A DNA stretch of 53,744 nt from Melioribacter roseus (GTDB lineage Bacteria > Bacteroidota > Ignavibacteria > Ignavibacteriales > Melioribacteraceae). Shown here piece by piece: positions 42,110-49,835 of this stretch. Each line of letters begins with the position of its first letter. Positions within the stretch are counted from its first letter, which is position 1. The notes beneath the pieces were generated by a model. The model was not told the origin of the DNA. It saw only the letters and a program-made list of their open reading frames with translations, and made no database searches. Where the stretch lies: the NCBI GenBank assembly GCA_020723165.1, contig DYJK01000010.1:1-53744 (forward strand). Reading direction: 5' to 3'. Both the position numbers and the translations under genes were made by a program.

Positions 42110-42200
42110 AAGAAAAGAGTCACGCAAAAAGCGCAAAGGTACATGCCGAGATCGCAGAGTTTATTAATCCTTTGCGAAAACTTTACGTCTTTGCATGCAA
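42110..42200. repeat. Dispersed 'CGCAAAG/CTTTGCG' repeat block, second copy
   Basis: The gap between the converging NTF2-fold and prfA genes has CACGCAAAAAGCGCAAAGG, GAGATCGCAGAG, CCTTTGCG and TTTGCATGCAAATCCTTT, motifs shared with the block at 24777-24890. A weak AT-rich inverted repeat (CTCTTTT/AAAAGAG, 42101-42119) lies just before and could terminate the plus-strand gene. Confidence 0.5.
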
Positions 42201-42268
42201 ATCCTTTATCTCTTTTAAATAACTTTTAAAAATTCTTCTTACCTCAAAGCCTCTGAGCTGGGGGATAA

Positions 42269-43342
42269 TTATAAAGTGCTTTGAAGTTTTTCGGTTCTAT
42301 CGGCGAGTTTTAATTTTTCTAGTAGCTCGTGAAGATCGCCTTCAATAATTTCGGAGAGATTGTAAAGTGTTAGTCCTATACGATGATCGGTAACTCTGTT
42401 CTGCGGAAAATTGTATGTTCTGATTTTGTCGCTCCGGTCGCCGCTCTTAACCATCAATTTTCTCTGTTGTGCAATTTCTTTATTCTGCGCTTGAAGTTTC
42501 ATATCATATAAACGTGCTTTCAAAACCTTCATTGCTTTCTGTCTATTCTTCAATTGCGAGCGTTCATCCTGACATTGAACTACAAGTCCGGTTGGTATAT
42601 GTGTAATCCTTATCGCAGTTTCAACTTTATTAACATTTTGACCCCCGGCGCCGCCGCTTCGGTAAACATCAATGCGCAAATCATTCTGATCGATATTCAC
42701 TTCAACATCTTCAACTTCCGGTAACACAACTACTGATGCAGCCGAAGTGTGAACTCTTCCGCTTCCTTCTGTTGCCGGTACGCGTTGAACGCGATGTACG
42801 CCGCTTTCAAATTTTAATTCGCCAAAAGCACCAATACCGGTAATACTAAAAACAACTTCTTTAATTCCGCCTATACCGGTATCGCTGATATCGATCAATT
42901 CTTTTTTCCATCCCCGGATTTCCGCGTAACGTGAATACATTCTATAAAGATCAGCGGCAAACAACCCGGCTTCATCTCCGCCGGTACCGGCACGTATTTC
43001 CATAATCACATCTTTATCGTCATCCGGATCCCTCGGTATAAGTAAAACTTTTATCGCTTCTTCTAATGCTAACCGTTTTTCTTTCAACTCTTTCAATTCG
43101 TTCTCTGCTATATCGGTCAATTCTCTGTCATCGGAAGTGTCTATTATCTCCTGGTTCCCCTCAATGTTGCGGATTAACACGTCGTATTGATTAAATGCAT
43201 CTACTATTTCGGTTAACTGTGTTCTTTCCTTACTTAGAGAAATGTATTTTGCTTGATCGGACATAATATTTGGATCGGAGAGCTGCTCGTTTATCCTATC
43301 AAATTTTTCTTTTATCGATTTTAATTTATCGTACAGTTCCAT
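42269..43342 (-). CDS. prfA: Peptide chain release factor 1
   Basis: RF1 ends translation at UAA and UAG by binding the ribosomal A site and triggering peptidyl-tRNA hydrolysis. The 357-residue protein has the RF1-specific stop-recognition tripeptide PAT (189-191) in [19 protein letters not shown] and the catalytic GGQ (233-235) in [18 protein letters not shown]. The N-terminal helical domain and length are normal. RF2 would read SPF and is excluded. The gene is single with an 89-base gap to the upstream GT2 gene. Confidence 0.98.
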   Translation of the reverse strand: MELYDKLKSIKEKFDRINEQLSDPNIMSDQAKYISLSKERTQLTEIVDAFNQYDVLIRNIEGNQEIIDTSDDRELTDIAENELKELKEKRLALEEAIKVLLIPRDPDDDKDVIMEIRAGTGGDEAGLFAADLYRMYSRYAEIRGWKKELIDISDTGIGGIKEVVFSITGIGAFGELKFESGVHRVQRVPATEGSGRVHTSAASVVVLPEVEDVEVNIDQNDLRIDVYRSGGAGGQNVNKVETAIRITHIPTGLVVQCQDERSQLKNRQKAMKVLKARLYDMKLQAQNKEIAQQRKLMVKSGDRSDKIRTYNFPQNRVTDHRIGLTLYNLSEIIEGDLHELLEKLKLADRTEKLQSTL

Positions 43343-43431
43343 AATTCCTTTTCAAGTTAAATCAATTTGAAAAAAAGCGCGCAAAATATACGAAAGTTTG
43401 GCTTAATTAGTTGTTAAACAATGGCTGTTGA

Positions 43432-44787
43432 TCAATTACAAAAATAATTAGAAAACGATCTAAGAGCTTTGAGATATTCGATTTGTTGATTAATGTCCGG
43501 AATAATCTCATTTCTATTAACACGAAACTCGTAACCTAAAACTGCAAACATTCTATCAAGTGCATCAAACATATCTACCTGGGTATAACCATTATCGCGT
43601 AGGAAGTGGATTAACTTAAGAGTACGGAATCCATCGAACCATGTTAATTTCTGTTTTTGAATCTGTCTTTCAGTCTTGGAACTTTCAAGAATCTTTTTCC
43701 ACTGTTTATCAAATAGATTAGTATCTAAGAAATTTTTTAAAGAAGGATCGATACGGGCGGCTTCAATTAAATATTCATCTGCGTTCATTAATTTGGAAGA
43801 GTAAAATAATTCGTTCCAGTTTTTTAAAATTCTAAAAACTTCCGGGTTGTGAAGAAGGTATTCATTGTTGTCCCCGTTAAGAAACCGATTTACCCTTTGT
43901 CCCGTTCCGAAGGGAACACGCCACGAGCCGCGGCTTGAGGGGTGCACTGTTGTGTTATCTATTTTATGAATTTCAGTTACCTTGGCAAGTTTTTCCATGA
44001 AATAAAAATCCTCCGCTGCTTTGCATTTATTCATTCCGCCCACTTGAATATAACTTTCATAATCACAGACCATTGTTGAGCCAATAGTTGGAAAAGCATA
44101 CGGTGACTTTGCATATTTTAATCCGAGCACATAGTAACGGAGAAATATCTCGTAACATATTATCGCAAGTTTTTGGTCTTTATCTTCAGGAAGAGAATGT
44201 TCATATTCAACATAGCCGGCTTTTAGATTTTGATGATTAAACATATCTATTACCGTTGTTAGATAATTATTATCAACCGTGCAATCCGCATCAAGACAGA
44301 TAATTATTTTTTTCTGATCCGATTGATAATCAAAAACCGTCAGCGCCAAATCCATACCAATTTTCCGAGCCAGCCCAACTCCACCGTCTTTTTCCGGTAG
44401 TTCCAATCCTTTAGATGATGCGTCTACATAGCCAATATTCAACCCGCTCTCTAAAATTTTTTTTATTAACTCTTTTTTTCCCTTCCCTTCCGCAATACTC
44501 CTAAGAAACGAAATTGTAAACTGATTATCCTTGATAATCTCTTCATTCGAACTTTTTAAATTGTTTACAACAAAAAGAACTAGTGTGCTTTCAAAATATT
44601 TTTTATCGTTTTGGATTAATGATTCTAAAAGAGGATATAAATTTTCGAATTCAGCCAACACCGGTACAACAATCACATTATCAAATTTCTTAGCGGGATC
44701 AAAACTAATCTCCCATTTTGTTAATCCATACTTTCCTAAATAATTTTTTACCGTAACTGGTAATTCGGAATGTTGATTCGATTTCAT
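43432..44787 (-). CDS. Glycosyltransferase family 2-like protein
   Basis: The 451-residue protein has a GT-A core: NVIVVPVLAEFENLYPLLESL (about 37-57), the metal-binding DAD in IICLDADCTVDNNYL, and a downstream KAAEDFYFMEKLAKV segment of the kind that carries the catalytic base (ED). A helical C-terminal domain of about 150 residues follows. It lacks TM helices. Its start overlaps the miaA stop by four bases, so it is translated with miaA, which is odd for a surface-sugar enzyme. Donor and acceptor are unknown; a cytoplasmic solute or lipid role is possible. Confidence 0.75.
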   Translation of the reverse strand: MKSNQHSELPVTVKNYLGKYGLTKWEISFDPAKKFDNVIVVPVLAEFENLYPLLESLIQNDKKYFESTLVLFVVNNLKSSNEEIIKDNQFTISFLRSIAEGKGKKELIKKILESGLNIGYVDASSKGLELPEKDGGVGLARKIGMDLALTVFDYQSDQKKIIICLDADCTVDNNYLTTVIDMFNHQNLKAGYVEYEHSLPEDKDQKLAIICYEIFLRYYVLGLKYAKSPYAFPTIGSTMVCDYESYIQVGGMNKCKAAEDFYFMEKLAKVTEIHKIDNTTVHPSSRGSWRVPFGTGQRVNRFLNGDNNEYLLHNPEVFRILKNWNELFYSSKLMNADEYLIEAARIDPSLKNFLDTNLFDKQWKKILESSKTERQIQKQKLTWFDGFRTLKLIHFLRDNGYTQVDMFDALDRMFAVLGYEFRVNRNEIIPDINQQIEYLKALRSFSNYFCN

Positions 44788-45692
44788 GAGAAGTAATTCG
44801 TGTTAATAATATGTTCGGCAGATTTATAATCACCAGCATCGAGCCAGTGAATGTTTATTCCTTCACGCTCCATTTTCCTAAACCAGGTCATCTGTCTCTT
44901 AGCAAAATCATGTATTGCACTATTCAGTTTCTGGTACATATCGTTGTAATTTAATTCCCCTCTTAGATATCTGCCGATGAATTTGTATTCAAGGCCAAAA
45001 AAATCAAGTTTACTATAAGTAAGCCCGGAATCAATTAACCTTTTTACTTCTTCTACCATTCCGTTTTCTAACCTTTGCTTTAATCTTTTTGTAATTTTCT
45101 TTTTCACTTCGGTTCTTTCCAACTTAATACCCAGCGTTAAAGAGTTAATAACAATTTCATCAGCCGGTTGTTTCTCTTTTCGACTGCTCGATACAATTAT
45201 TGCTTTTACAATACGGTCCTTATCTAATAAATCGGTAGTGTTGTGTAAAGTTAGATTTATTTTCTTCAGGTATTCTTGTAATTCAGGTATGGTACGGTTA
45301 TTCAAATTCGAAAACTCTTCATCATGAAAATTAACTTTAGTAAGATCATACTGTTTCAGGATCGAATGTAAATAGAGCCCGGTGCCGCCAACCAAAAAAG
45401 GAATTTTATTACTTGAAGCGATTCCGGAAAACGATTTGTAAAACAATTCCTTAAAAAGAAAGAGATTAAATTCTTCATCCGGTTTTAATACATCAACCAA
45501 ATGAACCGGAATTGTTTTGTCATTAACAACATAATCATTCAGATCTTTGCCGGTGCCAATATCCATCCCTTTATATACTTGTCTTGAATCTGCGGAAATA
45601 ATTTCTCCATTGAAGCGATCCGCGAGTAACACAGCTAACCGTGTTTTACCAACAGCGGTTGGGCCCAAAATTGTAACCAGGTTGTATTTCAT
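44784..45692 (-). CDS. miaA: tRNA dimethylallyltransferase
   Basis: MiaA adds a dimethylallyl group to A37 of tRNAs that read codons beginning with U. The 302-residue protein has the P-loop GPTAVGKT (9-16), the ISADSRQVYKGMDIGTGK block (binding substrate and DMAPP), PFLVGGTGLYLHSIL and the C-terminal FAKRQMTWFRK motif. All are standard. It comes first of a pair with the GT2-like gene. The P-loop-containing N-terminus supports the start at MKYNLVTILG. Confidence 0.97.
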   Translation of the reverse strand: MKYNLVTILGPTAVGKTRLAVLLADRFNGEIISADSRQVYKGMDIGTGKDLNDYVVNDKTIPVHLVDVLKPDEEFNLFLFKELFYKSFSGIASSNKIPFLVGGTGLYLHSILKQYDLTKVNFHDEEFSNLNNRTIPELQEYLKKINLTLHNTTDLLDKDRIVKAIIVSSSRKEKQPADEIVINSLTLGIKLERTEVKKKITKRLKQRLENGMVEEVKRLIDSGLTYSKLDFFGLEYKFIGRYLRGELNYNDMYQKLNSAIHDFAKRQMTWFRKMEREGINIHWLDAGDYKSAEHIINTNYFS

Positions 45693-45780
45693 TTAATTGC
45701 TGAATTATAACGGGGGATAAATTACAAATAATTTAGTAGATGAATTTATTGATATAAAGCCAGAGAAAGTAAATCAATTA

Positions 45781-48198
45781 TTAAAACGGTGTTGCGATTG
45801 GCAAAGTAATTATGAATGTAGCTCCGCCGCCAAGTGTACTTTCAACTTGAATAGTACCGGTATGTGCTTCTACAACTTGTTTAGTAATTGATAATCCTAA
45901 ACCGGTTCCTTCTTTTTTGCCGTGCGTCATGAACGGCTCAAAAATTTTGTCCTTGAACATATCGGGAATACCAAGCCCGGTATCGCGGAAAAAGACTTTT
46001 ACTTTTTTATCCTCACGCTTAGTAGAAATATAAATTGTGCCTCCATCGGGCATGGCATCGCAAGCGTTTTTTACAATGTGCATATAACACTGGTAAAATT
46101 CTTTAACATCTAGCTTCACTGTTACATCTTTATCATATTCATTAATAATTCTACAATTCCTCGATTCTACATAAGCGCCGATCCTCGCACAATAATCGGT
46201 TAATGTATTATTTAAAGTTACATTAAGCGTACGCAGTATTGTTTTCCCTTCCGAATAGCTAGAAGTTGTCTGAACTAAATCGGCAACCTGGCTCAATTGT
46301 TCTAACAGCATTTCCACAATTTGCGCATTATCCGGTTGTAAACTTTTACTTTTTAAATGTTCTGCATAACGCTTACTAACAAGAATCGGTTTTTTAATAT
46401 CTTGAATTAAAAAGTTTGCCATTTTGCCGAGTGATTGTACCCTTTCTGCTTGCAGTAGTTTTTCCAGCATCTCGGCATTTTGAAGAGCAAGTGCCGAATG
46501 GATAGACATTGCATTGAGAAGTTCTTCATCAAGTTTTGAAAACTCACCTTTGTTACTGTTGAGCAATTGAAGCACACCGATAATTTCATGCCGGTTATTC
46601 TTTATCGGAAATGTTAAAACCGTTTTAGTAACATATCCGCTTGATTTATCAAAATCTGAACGGAAACGCGAATCCAATCTTGCATCTTTAATGTTAAGAG
46701 TATCACCGGTTTTTGCTACATAACCGGCTAAACCTTCGCCAATTTTTAATCTTATCTCTTTCTTTTCGTTTCCCATTGCAATTAAAGACCAAAGTTCATT
46801 TTTCTCGCGATCTAAAATATAAAGAGTTCCCCTATCGGCACTCGTCAGATTTGTTGCTACTTCAACAATATTCTTTAATACTTCATCAATTTTAATTGTT
46901 GAGTTTACCAATTCGGCTGCTTTAATTATCATCTGCAACTGATCATTATTCATACTGCCTCCCTCTATTGCAGTAAAAAACGGAGCGGGTTGAATTTCTT
47001 TCGGTTCATCTTCGGCAAAAATCTTTTTTATTTTTTCGTCGGCTTCACTAAGTATCTGTTCGGTTTCAAAATCATCTACCGGCTGTTCCGGTATCTGTTC
47101 TTCTTTAATGCGCGCGGCAGACTGCTGCGGAAGTTCAAACTTGTCTTCCTTTTTTTGTTCGGCGATCTCATCACTAGCAAAATCATTTTTTTCTTCTTCG
47201 GCATCATATTTCATCCCGGCAAAAAATGTTTCGTCCGAATCTTTTAGATCATCTGCTTTCGTTTCAGATACTGGCTGAAACGATGTCGTTTCGTTACCGC
47301 TCAGCAGACTGAAAAGGGCGTCGTCCAGATTATCTTCTACCCTGGTTTTTCTTAACGGTTCTTGCGGAGTTTCGATTTCGGGTTTTGAAATAGTTTCTTC
47401 GCCGGGTATATTTTCTTCTTCAGATTCAATTTCCGGTGTTGCAGATGGAATCTTATCGGATTCTAAGCCGGTATGCGGGGAAATTATTTCTTCTTTCTCA
47501 GATTCCTGTTCTGTTAAATCAATTTCTGCTTTGGGTATTCCATCTTCATTTAAGAAAACGCTCTCGTCAAAATCTTCTGCAGTATATCTTTTATTATCAG
47601 TAACCGGTTCTTGTTCTTGCAAAGGTTGAACCAACTCGTTTTCATCTAATCGTGATGTTTGAGCAATCGAAGTAAAAAATTGTTCTTGAGGTTCTTCCTT
47701 TTCTTTTTCTGGAACGGGATAGTCATCACCTAAGGTTTTTCTAAGATCATGGAGCTCAAAATCGAATCCGTCTTTGTAAGTTTCCGGTGCCGGTTCAACT
47801 TGTTCAATGGAAGGTTCGCATAGATTAAGTTCAATTTGGCTGTCTTGATTCACCAGGTATTCAATTTCTTCACGTGATAAAGAAATTAGGTATGTATCCC
47901 TAAGAGCAACCGCGGTGGAAAATCTTGATGTCTCTTCAAAATATTCATCGTGACCTAAAAATTCATTCTCACCAAAGATATATGATTTAGCTTTTCCGAG
48001 GGTTCTTTTTTTCAGTACGTTTATTTCGCCGCTTATTATAAGGTAAATACTGTCTGCCGGATCACTTTCGCGGTAAAGTATTTCACCTTCCGTTTTGGTA
48101 ATTAATTTCCCCTTAACCTGGTTTAGGTTAATTGAGGAAATATCTACATTTTTAAGCAGCTTATTTTTTCCAAGTACTATCGAAAGTTGATTTTCCAT
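45781..48198 (-). CDS. cNMP-binding / acidic linker / GAF / histidine-kinase-like protein without phosphoacceptor His
   Basis: The 805-residue cytoplasmic signalling protein has, in order: a cyclic-nucleotide-binding CRP-like domain (about 10-120; LYRESDPADSIYLIISGEINV); a Glu/Pro-rich linker of about 275 residues (about 130-405), predicted disordered; a GAF domain (about 420-575); and a kinase module. In the HisKA helix the H-box reads LIQDIKKPI, so Gln599 stands where the phosphoacceptor His should be. The ATPase domain looks intact: NACDAMPDGG, DTGLGIP, FEPFMT and GTGLGL. It may bind ATP without autophosphorylating and regulate a partner. It is divergent from the alkA-type gene with only 28 bases between the starts. 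Confidence 0.85.
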   Translation of the reverse strand: MENQLSIVLGKNKLLKNVDISSINLNQVKGKLITKTEGEILYRESDPADSIYLIISGEINVLKKRTLGKAKSYIFGENEFLGHDEYFEETSRFSTAVALRDTYLISLSREEIEYLVNQDSQIELNLCEPSIEQVEPAPETYKDGFDFELHDLRKTLGDDYPVPEKEKEEPQEQFFTSIAQTSRLDENELVQPLQEQEPVTDNKRYTAEDFDESVFLNEDGIPKAEIDLTEQESEKEEIISPHTGLESDKIPSATPEIESEEENIPGEETISKPEIETPQEPLRKTRVEDNLDDALFSLLSGNETTSFQPVSETKADDLKDSDETFFAGMKYDAEEEKNDFASDEIAEQKKEDKFELPQQSAARIKEEQIPEQPVDDFETEQILSEADEKIKKIFAEDEPKEIQPAPFFTAIEGGSMNNDQLQMIIKAAELVNSTIKIDEVLKNIVEVATNLTSADRGTLYILDREKNELWSLIAMGNEKKEIRLKIGEGLAGYVAKTGDTLNIKDARLDSRFRSDFDKSSGYVTKTVLTFPIKNNRHEIIGVLQLLNSNKGEFSKLDEELLNAMSIHSALALQNAEMLEKLLQAERVQSLGKMANFLIQDIKKPILVSKRYAEHLKSKSLQPDNAQIVEMLLEQLSQVADLVQTTSSYSEGKTILRTLNVTLNNTLTDYCARIGAYVESRNCRIINEYDKDVTVKLDVKEFYQCYMHIVKNACDAMPDGGTIYISTKREDKKVKVFFRDTGLGIPDMFKDKIFEPFMTHGKKEGTGLGLSITKQVVEAHTGTIQVESTLGGGATFIITLPIATPF

Positions 48199-48226
48199 CT
48201 AGCCATCGTTATTAAAGGAAGAAAAA

Positions 48227-48856
48227 ATGATTAACGATCAAATCACAATTGCGCTCACTCATCTTTCAAAACATGATAAAGTGCTATCAACATTAATAAA
48301 AATCATCGGCACATGCAATTTACAACCTCATAAGAAATACTTCAATTTACTTCTTAGATCAATTGTCGGACAGCAACTATCGGTAAAAGCAGCAGATTCC
48401 ATAGGAAGGAAGTTTTTATCATATTATAATGACGAACCGACACCGGAGGCAATAATTAATACCCAACATGAAGATTTACGTGCACTTGGATTATCCAACG
48501 CAAAAGCGCGATATGTAAAGGATCTCTCGCAAAAAATAATGGATGGAATAGTTAATCTTCAAGGACTTTCTGTGAAAAACGATGATGAAATAATTACCGA
48601 GCTAACCCGGGTTAAAGGGATTGGCGTTTGGACAGTGCACATGTTTTTGATCTTTACCCTCGGCAGAATGAATGTTCTTCCTTACTCCGATCTTGGCATT
48701 CGGAAAGCAGTAATGCTAAATTACGGTTTAAGAAAATTACCCGACGAGAAAAAAATTTTGAAGCTGGCTAAAAAAAATAATTGGCATCCATACTGTTCAA
48801 TTGTAAGTTTGTACATGTGGAAAAGTTTAGATGCTGAATTTGAATCCTTACTTTAA
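48227..48856 (+). CDS. DNA-3-methyladenine glycosylase II (AlkA-type HhH-GPD)
   Basis: This base-excision repair enzyme removes alkylated purines such as 3-methyladenine. The 209-residue protein is the minimal HhH-GPD core: SIVGQQLSVKAADSIG (about 45-60), the helix-hairpin-helix TRVKGIGVWTVHMFLIF (127-143), and the catalytic Asp155 in VLPYSDLGIRKA. The lack of a Cys cluster excludes endonuclease III. It lacks the N-terminal domain of E. coli AlkA, as is common in compact homologues. An AAAGGAAG ribosome binding site stands before the ATG. The ECF sigma gene starts 17 bases after its stop, so the three genes to 49687 may be one unit. Confidence 0.9.
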   Translation: MINDQITIALTHLSKHDKVLSTLIKIIGTCNLQPHKKYFNLLLRSIVGQQLSVKAADSIGRKFLSYYNDEPTPEAIINTQHEDLRALGLSNAKARYVKDLSQKIMDGIVNLQGLSVKNDDEIITELTRVKGIGVWTVHMFLIFTLGRMNVLPYSDLGIRKAVMLNYGLRKLPDEKKILKLAKKNNWHPYCSIVSLYMWKSLDAEFESLL

Positions 48857-48873
48857 AAGAAACATCTCATTTT

Positions 48874-49440
48874 ATGGAAGAATTAAAATTAATTGAATTA
48901 GCACAGAACGGAGATAGAAAAGCTTTAACCGATCTTGTAAAAATGTACGAGCAGACGGTTTACAATTTCTCTTTTAAAATATGCCGGCATAAAGACCGCG
49001 CCGAACATACAATGCAAGAAACTTTTTTAAGTATGGTTAAAAGTATTAACCAGTTCAGCGGACAGTCAAAACTTTCAACATGGTTATACCGTGTTGTTGC
49101 CAATCATTGCCTGATGCTTGCACGTTCCGAAAATAAATACGGTTTTACATCTATCGATGATGATGATGCGGTAATTGATGAAAAATCTATTGCCGATTGG
49201 AAAATTACACCGGATAAAATTGCGGAGAATAACGAGTTAAAACAGATTCTCGATGAATCAATTCAAAAGCTTGAACCGGAATACCGGATTGTATTCATGC
49301 TGCGCGATGTTGAAGGATTATCTACGGAAGAAACTGCAAAGATTGTCGAGCTTTCAATTCCGGCAGTTAAATCGCGTTTGCACCGTGCACGTGCATTTTT
49401 AAGGAATGAACTAAACGAGAGATTCAAATATGAGCAATGA
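48874..49440 (+). CDS. ECF-family RNA polymerase sigma factor
   Basis: The 188-residue sigma70-family factor has region 2 (about 22-90; DRAEHTMQETFLSMVKSINQF and STWLYRVVANHCL) and region 4 (about 130-180; EYRIVFMLRDVEGLSTEETA, then the recognition helix SIPAVKSRLHRARAFLR). There is no region 3, as expected for ECF (RpoE-like) factors. Its last 11 bases overlap the next gene, which encodes a zinc-type anti-sigma factor; this is the classic pairing. Targets are unknown; an ECF-type promoter could not be found by eye before the nearby lipoprotein gene. Confidence 0.95.
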   Translation: MEELKLIELAQNGDRKALTDLVKMYEQTVYNFSFKICRHKDRAEHTMQETFLSMVKSINQFSGQSKLSTWLYRVVANHCLMLARSENKYGFTSIDDDDAVIDEKSIADWKITPDKIAENNELKQILDESIQKLEPEYRIVFMLRDVEGLSTEETAKIVELSIPAVKSRLHRARAFLRNELNERFKYEQ

Positions 49441-49687
49441 AAATCAAACATTAAAAATAGGCATGCCTACATGCAAAGATGTTATGGCTCATATATGCGA
49501 TAATCTTGGCGAAGAGCTCAATTCGCCAAGGTGCATCGAAATTAAAACCCATCTTGAGAACTGCGATAACTGCCAGCATTACTTTAAATCTGTTGAAACA
49601 ACAATTCAATTCTATAAAAAGTATAATGTTCAAATTTCGGATGAAGCTCATAAAAGATTAATTGACTTTTTAGGATTGAAGGAATAA
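49430..49687 (+). CDS. Small soluble zinc-finger anti-sigma factor (ZAS/zf-HC2-like)
   Basis: The 85-residue protein holds its partner sigma factor inactive. It has the zinc-binding HxxxCxxC motif (HLENCDNC, about 42-49) preceded by an upstream Cys (TCKDVMAHIC), the usual ZAS layout. There is no TM segment, so unlike many anti-sigma factors it is wholly cytoplasmic. That resembles redox- or metal-responsive RsrA-like proteins, where a signal acts by releasing zinc. It overlaps the sigma gene by 11 bases, giving coupled expression. Confidence 0.85.
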   Translation: MSNENQTLKIGMPTCKDVMAHICDNLGEELNSPRCIEIKTHLENCDNCQHYFKSVETTIQFYKKYNVQISDEAHKRLIDFLGLKE

Positions 49688-49835
49688 GAACTCATTTCAA
49701 ACCGCCCAAATAAAACCACATATCTTGTTTAATGTTTCATCAAATTAATTCTGATTGACAATCAAAATATTTTTAATCAATTTCTACACGCCCATCCTCT
49801 TCTTTTCCTCATGAATAAATAAATATGGAGGTTAT

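Noticed and set aside
49755-49783. TTGACA followed by AT-rich DNA as a promoter for the large lipoprotein
   Set aside because: No acceptable -10 hexamer occurs at the proper spacing, and the promoter consensus of this lineage may differ.
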